DNA of 38,125 nucleotides from Acidobacteria bacterium Mor1 (GTDB lineage Bacteria > Acidobacteriota > Polarisedimenticolia > Polarisedimenticolales > Polarisedimenticolaceae). The notes under the pieces were generated by a model. The model worked only from the letters and a program-made list of their open reading frames with translations. It was not told where the DNA came from and searched no databases. A program made the translations under genes and the position numbers. Of the stretch, positions 24,184-32,222 are shown in pieces (positions within the stretch are counted from its first letter, which is position 1; each line of letters starts with the position of its first letter). The DNA lies in contig CP011806.1 of NCBI GenBank assembly GCA_001664505.1, positions 1,541,402 through 1,579,526 of the forward strand, given 5' to 3'.

Positions 24184-25518
24184 TCAGCCGACGTCGCCGT
24201 GGGTTGGGGCGGTGGCCAGCTTGAAGCTCGGCGTATCGGCCATCATCGACGGAAGGGGTGTGTCGATCAGCAGCGCACCCTCGCCGTCGGCGTAGGCCTT
24301 CTCACCGTGTGCGGTGACGTCGAGCCCGGTAGCCTCGTCGCGAGCGTCGACCCGTAGCCGCAGCACGAGCCCGATTCCCTTTGCAATCAAGAAGGCGACG
24401 GCGCCGCTGTAGACGGCGGCGACCACAATCCCCAGCAGCTGCACGGCAAACTGGCGCAGGTCCCCTTCGATCAGGCTCGAGGCGCCACCCCAGGCAGCCG
24501 TGGCGAACACCCCGGTCAACAGGGCGCCCGCCGCTCCTCCCAGTCCGTGGGCGGACAGTACGTCCAGCGAGTCATCCAGTCGCGTGCGGGTTCTCCAGAG
24601 CAGCGCAAAGTAGCTGGGCACCGCCGACAGGCCGCCGATCAGGAGCGCGGCCATCGGCGAGACGAATCCTGCAGCGGGGGTCACCGCCACCAGCCCGACG
24701 ACGATCGCCGTCGCCGCACCGATCGCCGTCACCTGGCCATGACGACGGGCGTCGAGCAGCATCCAGACGATGATCGACGCGCAGGGCGCCAACACCGTGT
24801 TGGCCACGGCGAGGGCGGCGGTCTCGTTTGCCGCGAGTGCGCTGCCGCCGTTGAAACCGAGCCAACCGAACCAGAGCAGCCCCGATCCGAGCAGCACCGT
24901 CGGTACGCTGTGAGGCAACAGCGCCTGCCGGCCGAAGTCCTTGCGCGGGCCCAATACCCAGGCGATCACCGCCGCGGTGATCCCGGCGTTGATGTGCACC
25001 ACGGTGCCGCCGGCGAAGTCCAGTGCCCCCAGTTCGGCCAGCCAGCCGCCGCCCCAGACCCAGTGACAGATCGGGGCGTAGATCAAGAGCGTCCACAGCG
25101 CGATGAAGGTGACGAACGCGCCGAAGCGCATCCGCTCGACCACGGCACCGGCGACACACCCGGCCGCGACCATGGCGAAGGTCGCCTGAAACACCGCGAA
25201 CAGCAGATGGGGAATCGACCCCTCGGCGGCCAGATCCACGCCGGCGAGGCCCAGGTGCTGAAGCCCGCCGAACCAGCGGCCCTCGCCGCCGAAGGCGAAG
25301 CTGTAGCCGGCGAAGCACCAGACCACACAGGCCACCGCGGCGCCGCCGAAGCACATCATGATCGTGTTCAGGGCGTTCTTGGAGCGGACCATCCCGGCAT
25401 AGAACAGGGCCACACCGGGCACCATCAACAGAACCAGGGCGCAGGAGATCAGCATCCAGGCCATGTCCGGCGAGCTGAGGGCCCCGGCCTGGGCCAGGGG
25501 GACGGGAACCGACGACAT
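24184..25518 (-). CDS. amtB: Ammonium transporter AmtB
   Basis: A 444-residue Amt/Mep/Rh channel with 11 hydrophobic segments. GGAGG lies six bases before the ATG. Family signatures are FYAGMVRSKNALN (about 39-51), DFAGGTVVHINAG with pore His175, and DVLSAHGLGG with the second pore His324; Trp and Phe residues line the pore. After the last helix there is a cytoplasmic tail of about 55 residues. AmtB imports ammonium and is gated by the PII protein encoded next in the operon. Transcription is probably from the TTGCAG/TAGGGT promoter at 25572-25600. Confidence 0.96.
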   Translation of the reverse strand: MSSVPVPLAQAGALSSPDMAWMLISCALVLLMVPGVALFYAGMVRSKNALNTIMMCFGGAAVACVVWCFAGYSFAFGGEGRWFGGLQHLGLAGVDLAAEGSIPHLLFAVFQATFAMVAAGCVAGAVVERMRFGAFVTFIALWTLLIYAPICHWVWGGGWLAELGALDFAGGTVVHINAGITAAVIAWVLGPRKDFGRQALLPHSVPTVLLGSGLLWFGWLGFNGGSALAANETAALAVANTVLAPCASIIVWMLLDARRHGQVTAIGAATAIVVGLVAVTPAAGFVSPMAALLIGGLSAVPSYFALLWRTRTRLDDSLDVLSAHGLGGAAGALLTGVFATAAWGGASSLIEGDLRQFAVQLLGIVVAAVYSGAVAFLIAKGIGLVLRLRVDARDEATGLDVTAHGEKAYADGEGALLIDTPLPSMMADTPSFKLATAPTHGDVG

Positions 25519-25571
25519 CGCGAGCCTCCTCGGGTGGTGGCCGGGGATCCATCCTCCCCGGCGACGCCGAA

Positions 25572-25600
25572 ACCCTACGCCGGCGAACCACCCACTGCAA
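25572..25600 (-). promoter_or_regulatory. Sigma70-type promoter for amtB-glnK
   Basis: On the minus strand TTGCAG (25600-25595), a 17-base spacer and TAGGGT (25577-25572). The start would be near 25565, about 47 bases before the amtB ATG. No sigma54-type TGGCAC-N5-TTGCA element was found on either strand of this region. Confidence 0.5.
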
Positions 25601-25636
25601 GCGATTTTTAACAGATTCAGCTCAACTCTCGGACGA

Positions 25637-25716
25637 TATCAGCACCAATAGCCACTCATTTTGATCTTTGACACCACTCTCGTGCACTATCGGCACAATT
25701 CTGGTATCACTCAATC
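25637..25716. promoter_or_regulatory. Repeated TATC-GCAC elements between amtB and glnA
   Basis: TATCAGCACCAA (25637), TATCGGCACAAT (25688) and the weaker TATCACTCAATC (25705) are direct copies, the first two 51 bases apart (about five turns). They lie in an AT-rich stretch that contrasts with the surrounding DNA and could bind a shared nitrogen regulator. Confidence 0.4.
25661..25690 (+). promoter_or_regulatory. Candidate glnA promoter
   Basis: TTGATC (25661-25666), an 18-base spacer and CACTAT (25685-25690). An overlapping alternative is TTGACA (25668-25673) with CACAAT at a less favourable spacing. The second TATCGGCAC repeat overlaps the -10, a position suited to repression. Confidence 0.4.
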
Positions 25717-25741
25717 TCACCCTTCACCCAGGAGAAGATCG

Positions 25742-27085
25742 ATGAATCTGGAGCTGTTCCCCACCACCCCGGCGGAGATCCTGGCCTACTGCAAGGAGCG
25801 TGAAGTTCGCTTCGTGCGCCTGCAATTCATGGACATCCCCGGCGTCAGCAAGAACGTCGAGATCCCGGTACGCCAGCTGGAAAAAGCCCTCGACGGGCAG
25901 ATCCTGTTCGACGGCTCCTCGATCGAGGGCTTCGTGCGCATCGAGGAGTCGGACATGCAGCTCCGGCCCGACCCGGCCACCTTCCACGTGCTGCCCTGGG
26001 GACGCAATCCCGGCGAGGTCGGCGTCCTGATCTGTGACGTGGTCGACCCCGACGGCAACCCCTTCGACGGCTGCCCCCGCACGGTGCTGCGCCGTGTGGT
26101 CGATCAGGCCGCCGAACTGGGTTTCACTCCGATGCTCGGACCGGAGCCGGAGTTTTTCCTGTTCGAGCGAGACGCCCAGGGAGCCCCGACGGTGAACACA
26201 CGGGACCGGGGCACCTACTTCGACCTGGGCCCGATCGACCGCGGCGAAGCCTGCCGCCGGGATATCGTCGCCGCCCTCGAGGCCATGGGCTTCGAGATCG
26301 AGGCCTCGCACCACGAGGTCGGCGAGGGGCAGCACGAGATCGACTTCCGCTATGACGAGGCAATCGCCACCGCCGACAAGATCGCCGTCTTCAAGAACAC
26401 CGTGCGCCGCATCGCCCTGGAGCACGAGCTGCACGCCACCTTCATGCCCAAACCGGTCAACGGCCGTGCCGGCTCCGGGATGCACGTGCACCAATCGCTG
26501 TTCAAGGGCAAGCACAACGCCTTCGAGGCCACCGACAATGAACTGGGCCTCTCCCCCACCGCCCTGCACTACATCGGCGGTCTGCTGCAGCACGCGCGGG
26601 GAATGATGGCGGTAACCAACCCGCTGGTGAACAGCTACAAACGGATGGTTCCCGGCCACGAGGCGCCGACGTCGGTGGTCTGGTCGACCAAGAACCGCTC
26701 TCCCCTGATCCGCATCCCCGCCCGCCGCGGTACGGGCACCCGGGTCGAACTGCGCATGCCAGACCCATCCTGCAACCCCTACCTGGCCTTCGCCGTGATG
26801 ATCGGTGCCGGGCTCGAAGGGATCCGGCAGAAGCTCGATCCCGGCGAACCGGTCAACAAGAACATCTTCACCATGTCTCACCGGGAAAAGCGACGGCTAC
26901 GGATCGACGAGCTCCCCGAGAACCTGGGCGAAGCGTTGCGCATGCTGGGCAAGGACCCGCTGATGCGTACCCTGCTGGGGGACCACGCGTACCACAACTA
27001 TGTCGAGGCCCGGAGCATGGCCTGGCAGGAGTACAGCCGGCAGGTCCATCCCTGGGAGCTGGAACGCTACCTGGCCCGCTACTGA
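25742..27085 (+). CDS. glnA: Type I glutamine synthetase, GSI-alpha form
   Basis: A 447-residue enzyme from ATG 25742, after AGGAGA. It makes glutamine from glutamate, ammonia and ATP. Diagnostic motifs: DGSSIEGF (about 54-61), GPEPEFFLF (metal-binding glutamates), HHEVGEGQHEIDFR, KPVNGRAGSGMHVHQS (ATP site), and NPLVNSYKRMVPGHEAP. At about 447 residues it is the short alpha type, and near the C-terminus it reads RIDELPENLGEAL where the GSI-beta enzymes have the adenylylated-tyrosine segment. Control is therefore expected to be feedback or transcriptional, not by GlnE. It is divergent from amtB-glnK, which completes a compact ammonium-assimilation island. Confidence 0.97.
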   Translation: MNLELFPTTPAEILAYCKEREVRFVRLQFMDIPGVSKNVEIPVRQLEKALDGQILFDGSSIEGFVRIEESDMQLRPDPATFHVLPWGRNPGEVGVLICDVVDPDGNPFDGCPRTVLRRVVDQAAELGFTPMLGPEPEFFLFERDAQGAPTVNTRDRGTYFDLGPIDRGEACRRDIVAALEAMGFEIEASHHEVGEGQHEIDFRYDEAIATADKIAVFKNTVRRIALEHELHATFMPKPVNGRAGSGMHVHQSLFKGKHNAFEATDNELGLSPTALHYIGGLLQHARGMMAVTNPLVNSYKRMVPGHEAPTSVVWSTKNRSPLIRIPARRGTGTRVELRMPDPSCNPYLAFAVMIGAGLEGIRQKLDPGEPVNKNIFTMSHREKRRLRIDELPENLGEALRMLGKDPLMRTLLGDHAYHNYVEARSMAWQEYSRQVHPWELERYLARY

Positions 27086-27126
27086 TGGTTGGAGCGTAGC
27101 GCAGCGCAGAAAGCGAGTCGGGGAGA

Positions 27127-27783
27127 CTAGAAGAATCCCAACGCCATCGGCTCGACCTCGGTGACGGGGCGGAACAGCATCGCGTATCGATCCTCGTCGC
27201 CGGGCCAGCTGTCGTAGCGCTCGACCAGTTCGAAGCCGTCTGCCGACATCTCGGCGAGAAGATCCTCGGGCTCGATACCGTGGCCGCCCCGGTCGGGCAC
27301 CCCCTCGAGCTCCGGCCACCCCGGCTGGATGCGGATCTCGACCACCAGCACCACGCCACCGGGCTGCAGGGCCCGGCGAAAGCCGTCGCGCATCGCCCGG
27401 GGGTCGGTGAAATGGTGATAGACCTGCCGCAGGAAGATCGCGTCGCAGCAGCTGTCCGGTAGGCCGAGACTCTGGTCATCACCGAGCAACACCGTGACAT
27501 TGTCCAGCTCCTGCCGCTCCACCCGATCGCGAATGTCCACCACCAGGTCCTCCTTGACCTCGGTCGCGAACACTCGTCCACCGGGGCCGACGCGCTCGGC
27601 CAGAGCTAAGGTCCAATCCCCGTCTCCCGCACCGACGTCGGCCACGGACATCCCTTCCGCCATGTGCAGGGTCTCGAACAGCCTCCCGGCCTCGGCAGAC
27701 GGCGCCCGCGTCCCGGCACACGCGCAGTTGACGGCGAGTATCAGGACAAGAAGCACTGGAAGCCGGACCGGGCGGTTCTCCAT
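27127..27783 (-). CDS. Class I SAM methyltransferase with an export signal
   Basis: A 218-residue protein; AAGGAG lies ten bases before the ATG. Residues 1-24 (MENRPVRLPVLLVLILAVNC, then ACAG) look like a signal peptide or lipoprotein signal. The rest is a complete Rossmann methyltransferase: motif I VADVGAGDGDWTLALAERVG (about 48-67), an acidic residue at the end of the next strand (FATEVKEDL), DAIFLRQVYHHFTDP (motif IV region) and ALQPGGVVLVVE (post motif). An exported SAM-dependent enzyme is odd, since SAM is cytosolic, but similar predicted proteins are seen in several environmental phyla. An alternative is that the N-terminus is only a membrane anchor facing the cytoplasm. It is divergent from the globin gene. 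Confidence 0.82.
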   Translation of the reverse strand: MENRPVRLPVLLVLILAVNCACAGTRAPSAEAGRLFETLHMAEGMSVADVGAGDGDWTLALAERVGPGGRVFATEVKEDLVVDIRDRVERQELDNVTVLLGDDQSLGLPDSCCDAIFLRQVYHHFTDPRAMRDGFRRALQPGGVVLVVEIRIQPGWPELEGVPDRGGHGIEPEDLLAEMSADGFELVERYDSWPGDEDRYAMLFRPVTEVEPMALGFF

Positions 27784-27939
27784 CGCGGGCGCTCCTTCCC
27801 AGGGAAAAGGCCTGATTCCAGGCTACCCGCCGAGATCGGCGCCCACGGTAAAACTTCGTAAACGCCGGGTGTAACGCCCTCGCCGAACCCGGGACCTGTC
27901 CTGTGTGCGCCCTACGCACCCAAACAAAGAGGACACGAC

Positions 27940-28353
27940 ATGACGGAGCAACAGAAACAGGCGGTCCGGGAAAGCTGGAGCCAGGTGGTCCCGATCGCAG
28001 ACAAGGCGGCCGAGCTGTTCTACACCCGGCTGTTCCAACTGGATCCGAGCCTCCGGCACCTGTTCAAGGGGGACATGGCCGAGCAGGGCCGGAAGCTGAC
28101 CATGACCCTGAACCTCGCGGTCAAGAGTCTCGACCGGCTCGATCAACTGACTCCGGTGCTCCAGGACCTCGGCCGCCGGCATGTCGGCTACGGCGTAAAG
28201 GACAGCCACTACGCCGCGGTCGGCGCGGCGCTGCTGTGGACCCTGGAGCAAGGCCTCGGAGAGGCGTTCACCGGCGAAGTGCACGATGCCTGGGCAGCGA
28301 CCTACGGGCTGGTCAGCGGGGTGATGATGGACGCGGCGGCGGCCGCCGCCTGA
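27940..28353 (+). CDS. Single-domain bacterial globin (SDgb, HGbI/Vgb-like)
   Basis: A 137-residue globin; AGAGGA precedes the ATG. The sequence ELFYTRLFQLDPSLRHLF (about 25-42) with B10 Tyr28 and a likely distal Gln49, then GRRHVGYGVKDSHY with proximal His81 (F8), matches single-domain globins such as the Methylacidiphilum HGbI and the globin domain of flavohaemoglobins. No reductase domain follows, so electrons must come from another protein. Tyr and Gln in the distal pocket suggest tight O2 binding or NO/nitrite chemistry. Ends in an alanine tail. Probably co-transcribed with the exported hydrolase gene that starts 94 bases downstream, since no terminator lies between. Confidence 0.93.
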   Translation: MTEQQKQAVRESWSQVVPIADKAAELFYTRLFQLDPSLRHLFKGDMAEQGRKLTMTLNLAVKSLDRLDQLTPVLQDLGRRHVGYGVKDSHYAAVGAALLWTLEQGLGEAFTGEVHDAWAATYGLVSGVMMDAAAAAA

Positions 28354-28447
28354 TCCCGGCCCGCAGCGAGACGTATCTTTCGCAGGTGCTCTTTCGTCTC
28401 CCCGGCTGCAAGCGCAAACGCGCAGAGGGGCAAGACAAAGGAGCATC

Positions 28448-29770
28448 ATGCGAAAGTACGTCCACCGGCTCGTGCTGGCGTGCGCCGCGATCCTCGTCGC
28501 CGGCTCCACCCAGGCCGACCATCGAATCTCACCACGCTACGACATCGAGGCCCTCGAAACCTGGCTCTGTCTCGACTGTGACAGCGGAGGCTGGCAGCGG
28601 GAGCAGCTCACCGAAGACCTGGCTCACTACCGCATCGACCTGACCGTCGGCCCCGGTGCCTTCGACAGGATCGTGCTGCACCGGGTCACCGCCGAACGCG
28701 CACCGGGACGCCCGTTGCGGCGCCAGCCCGGCGTGTTCCTGGCCCACGGAATCGTTTTCGGTTTCCAGGGGACGTTCCTTTCAAGCACCGCCTTTGACGG
28801 GGTCGACGACAGCCGCTCGCTGGCCGTGTTCCTGGCCCGCCGGGGTTACGACGTGTGGGGGCTCGACTTTCGCTGGCCCAACGTCCCGGCGGACACTTCG
28901 GACCTGGAGTTCATCGACTCCTGGGGTATTCAACAGGATGCCGACGATCTCGGTCTGGCGCTGACCGCGGCCCGGGTCAGCCGGCTGCTCAGCGGCAACG
29001 GCCTGGCGCCGATGCATCTGCTGGGTTACAGCCGTGGCGGGCGAATCGGCTACGCCTATCTCAACGCCGAATCGCAACTCCCCCGCCCGCTGCGCCAGGT
29101 GGCCGGCTTCATCCCGCTGGACGCGGTGTTCAAGGCGGGCACCCCCGAACTCCGCGGACGCGCCTGCGAGAACGTGGCTGCGATCGAGGAGGCGCTTTCC
29201 GGCGGCACCTACGTCGATGATTTCAGCTTCCTGCCCCTGGCCGGAACCCTGGCGACCCAGGACCCCGACGGCCCCTCCCCCGTGTTTCCCGGACTGAGCA
29301 ATCGACAGGCGTCGTTGATCATCGGGGCGCGGCCCAGCGAAACCGGATTCCATCTGGTGGGCGGGACCTTCGGCGCCAACGGCCTGCCCACGGGGCTGCG
29401 CTTCACCGAGGAGGCTTACTGGAACTCCTTCCTCGGCGGCGCAGGAGCGTTCCAGCCGCTGCGCGGAAGCCTCGACGCATCGCGCATTGCGTGCGATGAA
29501 GAGGACGTTCCCTGGGACGACCACCTGGCGGACGTTCGCGTGCCGGTCTTCTACGTCGGCGCCGAGGGCGGGAACCGCGAGACAGCCGCCTTCACCACGA
29601 CCCTGCTGGGAAGCGACGATGTGGAGACGCTGGTCATCTCGCAGCTTCCGCCGGGACAGAATGCCTTCGACTTCGGGCACCTGGATGTGCTGACCGGAAC
29701 CGATGCCGAGGAACTCGTCTGGGAACCGATCCTGGACTGGCTGCGCCGGCACCCGGCCCGACGACGCTAG
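28448..29770 (+). CDS. Exported alpha/beta hydrolase, acid-lipase-like
   Basis: A 440-residue protein with a signal peptide (MRKYVHRLVLACAAILVAGS, residues 1-22); AAAGGAG precedes the ATG. LAHGIVFGFQGTFLSS (about 98-113) is the oxyanion-hole strand, followed by LARRGYDVWGLDFRWPNVP, the hallmark of the gastric/lysosomal acid lipase style. GYSRGG supplies nucleophile Ser195, and DFGHLD gives His411. A large cap region of about 130 residues (230-360) covers the active site. An aspartate of the triad is probably near residue 365-375 (DVRVPVFYVGAEGG). The substrate may be a lipid ester or polyester. The gene ends in a strong terminator. Confidence 0.85.
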   Translation: MRKYVHRLVLACAAILVAGSTQADHRISPRYDIEALETWLCLDCDSGGWQREQLTEDLAHYRIDLTVGPGAFDRIVLHRVTAERAPGRPLRRQPGVFLAHGIVFGFQGTFLSSTAFDGVDDSRSLAVFLARRGYDVWGLDFRWPNVPADTSDLEFIDSWGIQQDADDLGLALTAARVSRLLSGNGLAPMHLLGYSRGGRIGYAYLNAESQLPRPLRQVAGFIPLDAVFKAGTPELRGRACENVAAIEEALSGGTYVDDFSFLPLAGTLATQDPDGPSPVFPGLSNRQASLIIGARPSETGFHLVGGTFGANGLPTGLRFTEEAYWNSFLGGAGAFQPLRGSLDASRIACDEEDVPWDDHLADVRVPVFYVGAEGGNRETAAFTTTLLGSDDVETLVISQLPPGQNAFDFGHLDVLTGTDAEELVWEPILDWLRRHPARRR

Positions 29771-29777
29771 CGACACG

Positions 29778-29802
29778 GGGCGCCCGGACCTTCCGGGCGC
29801 CC
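29778..29802. terminator. Bidirectional hairpin terminator
   Basis: An 11-base-pair stem GGGCGCCCGGA/TCCGGGCGCCC with a three-base loop, between convergent genes ending at 29770 (+) and 29809 (-). Confidence 0.75.
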
Positions 29803-29808
29803 ACCGAA

Positions 29809-32211
29809 CTACGGTCGCAGGAAGATATCGAAGGCGGCCCAGTGGCGCGGCTCGGGGTAGCGTTCGGCCACGCTGCGCCGCGCCCGGGCCAGCGCTTCGG
29901 TCGGTTCCACGCCCTGCTCCAGCTCCCGATGGAACGCGATCATCAAACGCGCCGTCGATGCGTCGTCGGCCGTCCAGTGGCTGACCACCACGCCCCTGGC
30001 CCCGGCTACGAGGAACGCCCAACCGAGGCTGATCACCCCCTGCCCCGGCACCGCTTCCCCCTCGCCGGTGCGACAGGCCGAGAGTACGACCAGCGCGTTG
30101 TCGAGGGGCAAGGACAACACCTGCTCTCCGTTCAGCCGCTCTCCACTCGAGAGCACGATCCCGCTTCGCCGGGGATCTCTGGCCGAAGCCAGCGCGTGAG
30201 TCGAGAAATGCAGCACGTCGTAGCCGGAATAGCCCCGGCGATCGAGCTGCGCGGCGGTCAGATCTTCACCGGAGATCAGGTCTGCCCGCTTGCCCCAGAT
30301 ATCGGTGAGCCCGTTCAACTCGAACGCCGACCAGGGGAGGGTCTCGAAGCCGCCCTGGGGGAAGACCGGATCTCCGGCCAGGAGCACCCGTCGAGGCGAG
30401 AGAGAAGCGGCAGGAGGGATCGAAGGTAGCGGCGTGAACGCGACCTGGAGAGACTCGCCGAGATACTCCCCTTCGCCCGCAGCGCCCGCCGGCAAGGCCG
30501 CGAAGGGCACCCGCGCGATCTCACGATCGGGAACGATGACCATGCGCCGCGACTCCGCCAGCCAGGAGTTCACCGGTTCGAGCAACGCCTTGCGGAGGAA
30601 AGCGCCGTCGGTTCCGCCCGCGGGAACTGCACCGGTGTCACCTGCCCTGCCGATCAGGCCGCTACGGAAGGACTCGACCCGATCACGCAGGACACGAGCG
30701 CCGGGTAGCAGCGCCACACGCGACTCCCCTGTTCGGATCGCCAGCAACAGACCCCGGTCTTCGCCGATCAGGTAGCTGAGCAACAGCTCACCCGGCGCGA
30801 GCCCTCCGGCGAGCTTGGCCAGATTGGCCGCCGGCAGCGGGTCGCTCGATGCGGAGGTGACCCGCAGCGCCCTGGATTGAGCCGCTTCCATGAGCTCGAG
30901 GACGCGCTCAGATCCGTCGCCGGCGCCGCTGCCTTCGATCGCCGCGCACAGATCGACGTAGGGATCCGCCCGATCGCGAAGGAAGTACAGACCTTCGTCG
31001 AGCGGGTCCAGGGTTTCCTGCTGGGCCTCGAAAGGCGCGATCGCCTGCTCCAGAACCTGGATCGCGGCGTCGTAGCGCCCTGCTTCCAGATGGACCTTTC
31101 CCAGAATGCGCCGGGCTTCCCAGGCGTTCTCGGCGGAGCCTGCAGCGAGACTCCGTTCCACCGCGTCCCGCGCCAGCGTGGTTGCCCGCTCGAGTTCCCC
31201 TCCGCGCCAGGCGGCATCGGCCTCGAAGGTGAGCGCCGTCAACGCGACCAGCTTGTTGGAGCCGGCCCCCTCCGCCGCCTTGTTGAATCGCTCGGCCGCC
31301 TCGGCGTGCTCTGCCCGGGCAAGGGCGACGCGGCCCAGGCCGAACTCCCGCAGATAGGCCGAGCGGCCCGCGGGATCGATCTTCAGGTACCAACTCTCGG
31401 CCTCGTCCACCTCATCCCGGGACATAGCGACGACGCCGAGATAGTTGGCGGCAGATTCGGCACGGGGATGCCCCGCCGCAACGGACTGCTCGTAGGCTTC
31501 GGTCAGGTAGCGGCTCGCCTCGCCGGCGTTACCCAGGTGGGCCGCCACCACGCCCCGGTTGTGGGCGATGCTCGGCAGCCAGGCGGTGTTGCCGACGGCT
31601 CTGGCATGTTGCTCCGCCTGCCCCAGATGGAACAGCGCGTCGGAGTACTCCCCTCCGTTGCGCAGCAACCAGGCGAAGCTGTTGTGCACCCGCGCCAACA
31701 GGTCCCGGCGCTCCGCCCGTTCCGCTGCCGCAAGCGATGCCTCGTAGAGTTCTCGCGACGCCTCGAGGTCGGCAGCCAGGCCGAGCCCTCGAGCGACCTG
31801 ATAGGCACAGCGGGAGATTCCTACCGGCTCATCGTCGCGCCGGGCGCGATCGAGGCAGCTCCGATAGTGATCGGCAGCTTCGTCCCGGTTCTTCTCGAAA
31901 GCTGCGACCTTGCCCTGGGCCCAAGCGGTCTGCCAGATCTCGCCGCAGCGTTCGGCGGCCGCGGCGAACACCTGCCGAACTCGCTCGGGTTCATGCTTGG
32001 AGAGTTCGAGAAAACCGCCGAGCCAGATCGAGTCTTCGGCCGGACAGTCCCCGAGGGCCGCCACCCGCTCTTCGAGGGTCGGCACGGCTTCGGCCCCTGC
32101 CAGGGCTTCGACCGGCGGCTTTGAATCAGGGTTCGGCGAGCCGGACGTACACGCGACCGCCCACAACATGAGCGGCAGCATCCAAGCCCGGGCCGAGATG
32201 GTGGCCCTCAA
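29809..32211 (-). CDS. TPR-CHAT caspase-like lipoprotein
   Basis: About 800 residues from a probable TTG start at 32211, 11 bases after the stop of the upstream gene. ATG 32181 is the alternative; neither has a clear Shine-Dalgarno, so translational coupling is likely. The N-terminus is a lipoprotein signal with lipobox AVAC. Residues about 50-420 are tetratricopeptide repeats (for example NTAWLPSIAHNRGVVAAHLG). The C-terminal CHAT domain carries the caspase-like dyad: His672 in LHFSTHALAS and Cys713 in VVLSACRTGEGE. It ends with the usual GWAFLVAGARGVVVSHW segment. CHAT proteins are cysteine proteases of the separase/caspase clan; TPRs bind partners. As the last gene of the sigma-factor operon, it could cut the neighbouring membrane or secreted protein. 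Function inferred. Confidence 0.88.
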   Translation of the reverse strand: MRATISARAWMLPLMLWAVACTSGSPNPDSKPPVEALAGAEAVPTLEERVAALGDCPAEDSIWLGGFLELSKHEPERVRQVFAAAAERCGEIWQTAWAQGKVAAFEKNRDEAADHYRSCLDRARRDDEPVGISRCAYQVARGLGLAADLEASRELYEASLAAAERAERRDLLARVHNSFAWLLRNGGEYSDALFHLGQAEQHARAVGNTAWLPSIAHNRGVVAAHLGNAGEASRYLTEAYEQSVAAGHPRAESAANYLGVVAMSRDEVDEAESWYLKIDPAGRSAYLREFGLGRVALARAEHAEAAERFNKAAEGAGSNKLVALTALTFEADAAWRGGELERATTLARDAVERSLAAGSAENAWEARRILGKVHLEAGRYDAAIQVLEQAIAPFEAQQETLDPLDEGLYFLRDRADPYVDLCAAIEGSGAGDGSERVLELMEAAQSRALRVTSASSDPLPAANLAKLAGGLAPGELLLSYLIGEDRGLLLAIRTGESRVALLPGARVLRDRVESFRSGLIGRAGDTGAVPAGGTDGAFLRKALLEPVNSWLAESRRMVIVPDREIARVPFAALPAGAAGEGEYLGESLQVAFTPLPSIPPAASLSPRRVLLAGDPVFPQGGFETLPWSAFELNGLTDIWGKRADLISGEDLTAAQLDRRGYSGYDVLHFSTHALASARDPRRSGIVLSSGERLNGEQVLSLPLDNALVVLSACRTGEGEAVPGQGVISLGWAFLVAGARGVVVSHWTADDASTARLMIAFHRELEQGVEPTEALARARRSVAERYPEPRHWAAFDIFLRP

Positions 32212-32222
32212 CCGGGCCGGGA

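Noticed and set aside
24547-25611. Plus-strand frame over amtB
   Set aside because: Composition is Gln/Arg/His-rich with no motif; amtB on the other strand is unambiguous.
25519-25741. Sigma54 (NtrC-type) promoter for glnA or amtB
   Set aside because: No TGGCAC-N5-TTGCA element on either strand; GCAC motifs present lack the downstream GC element.
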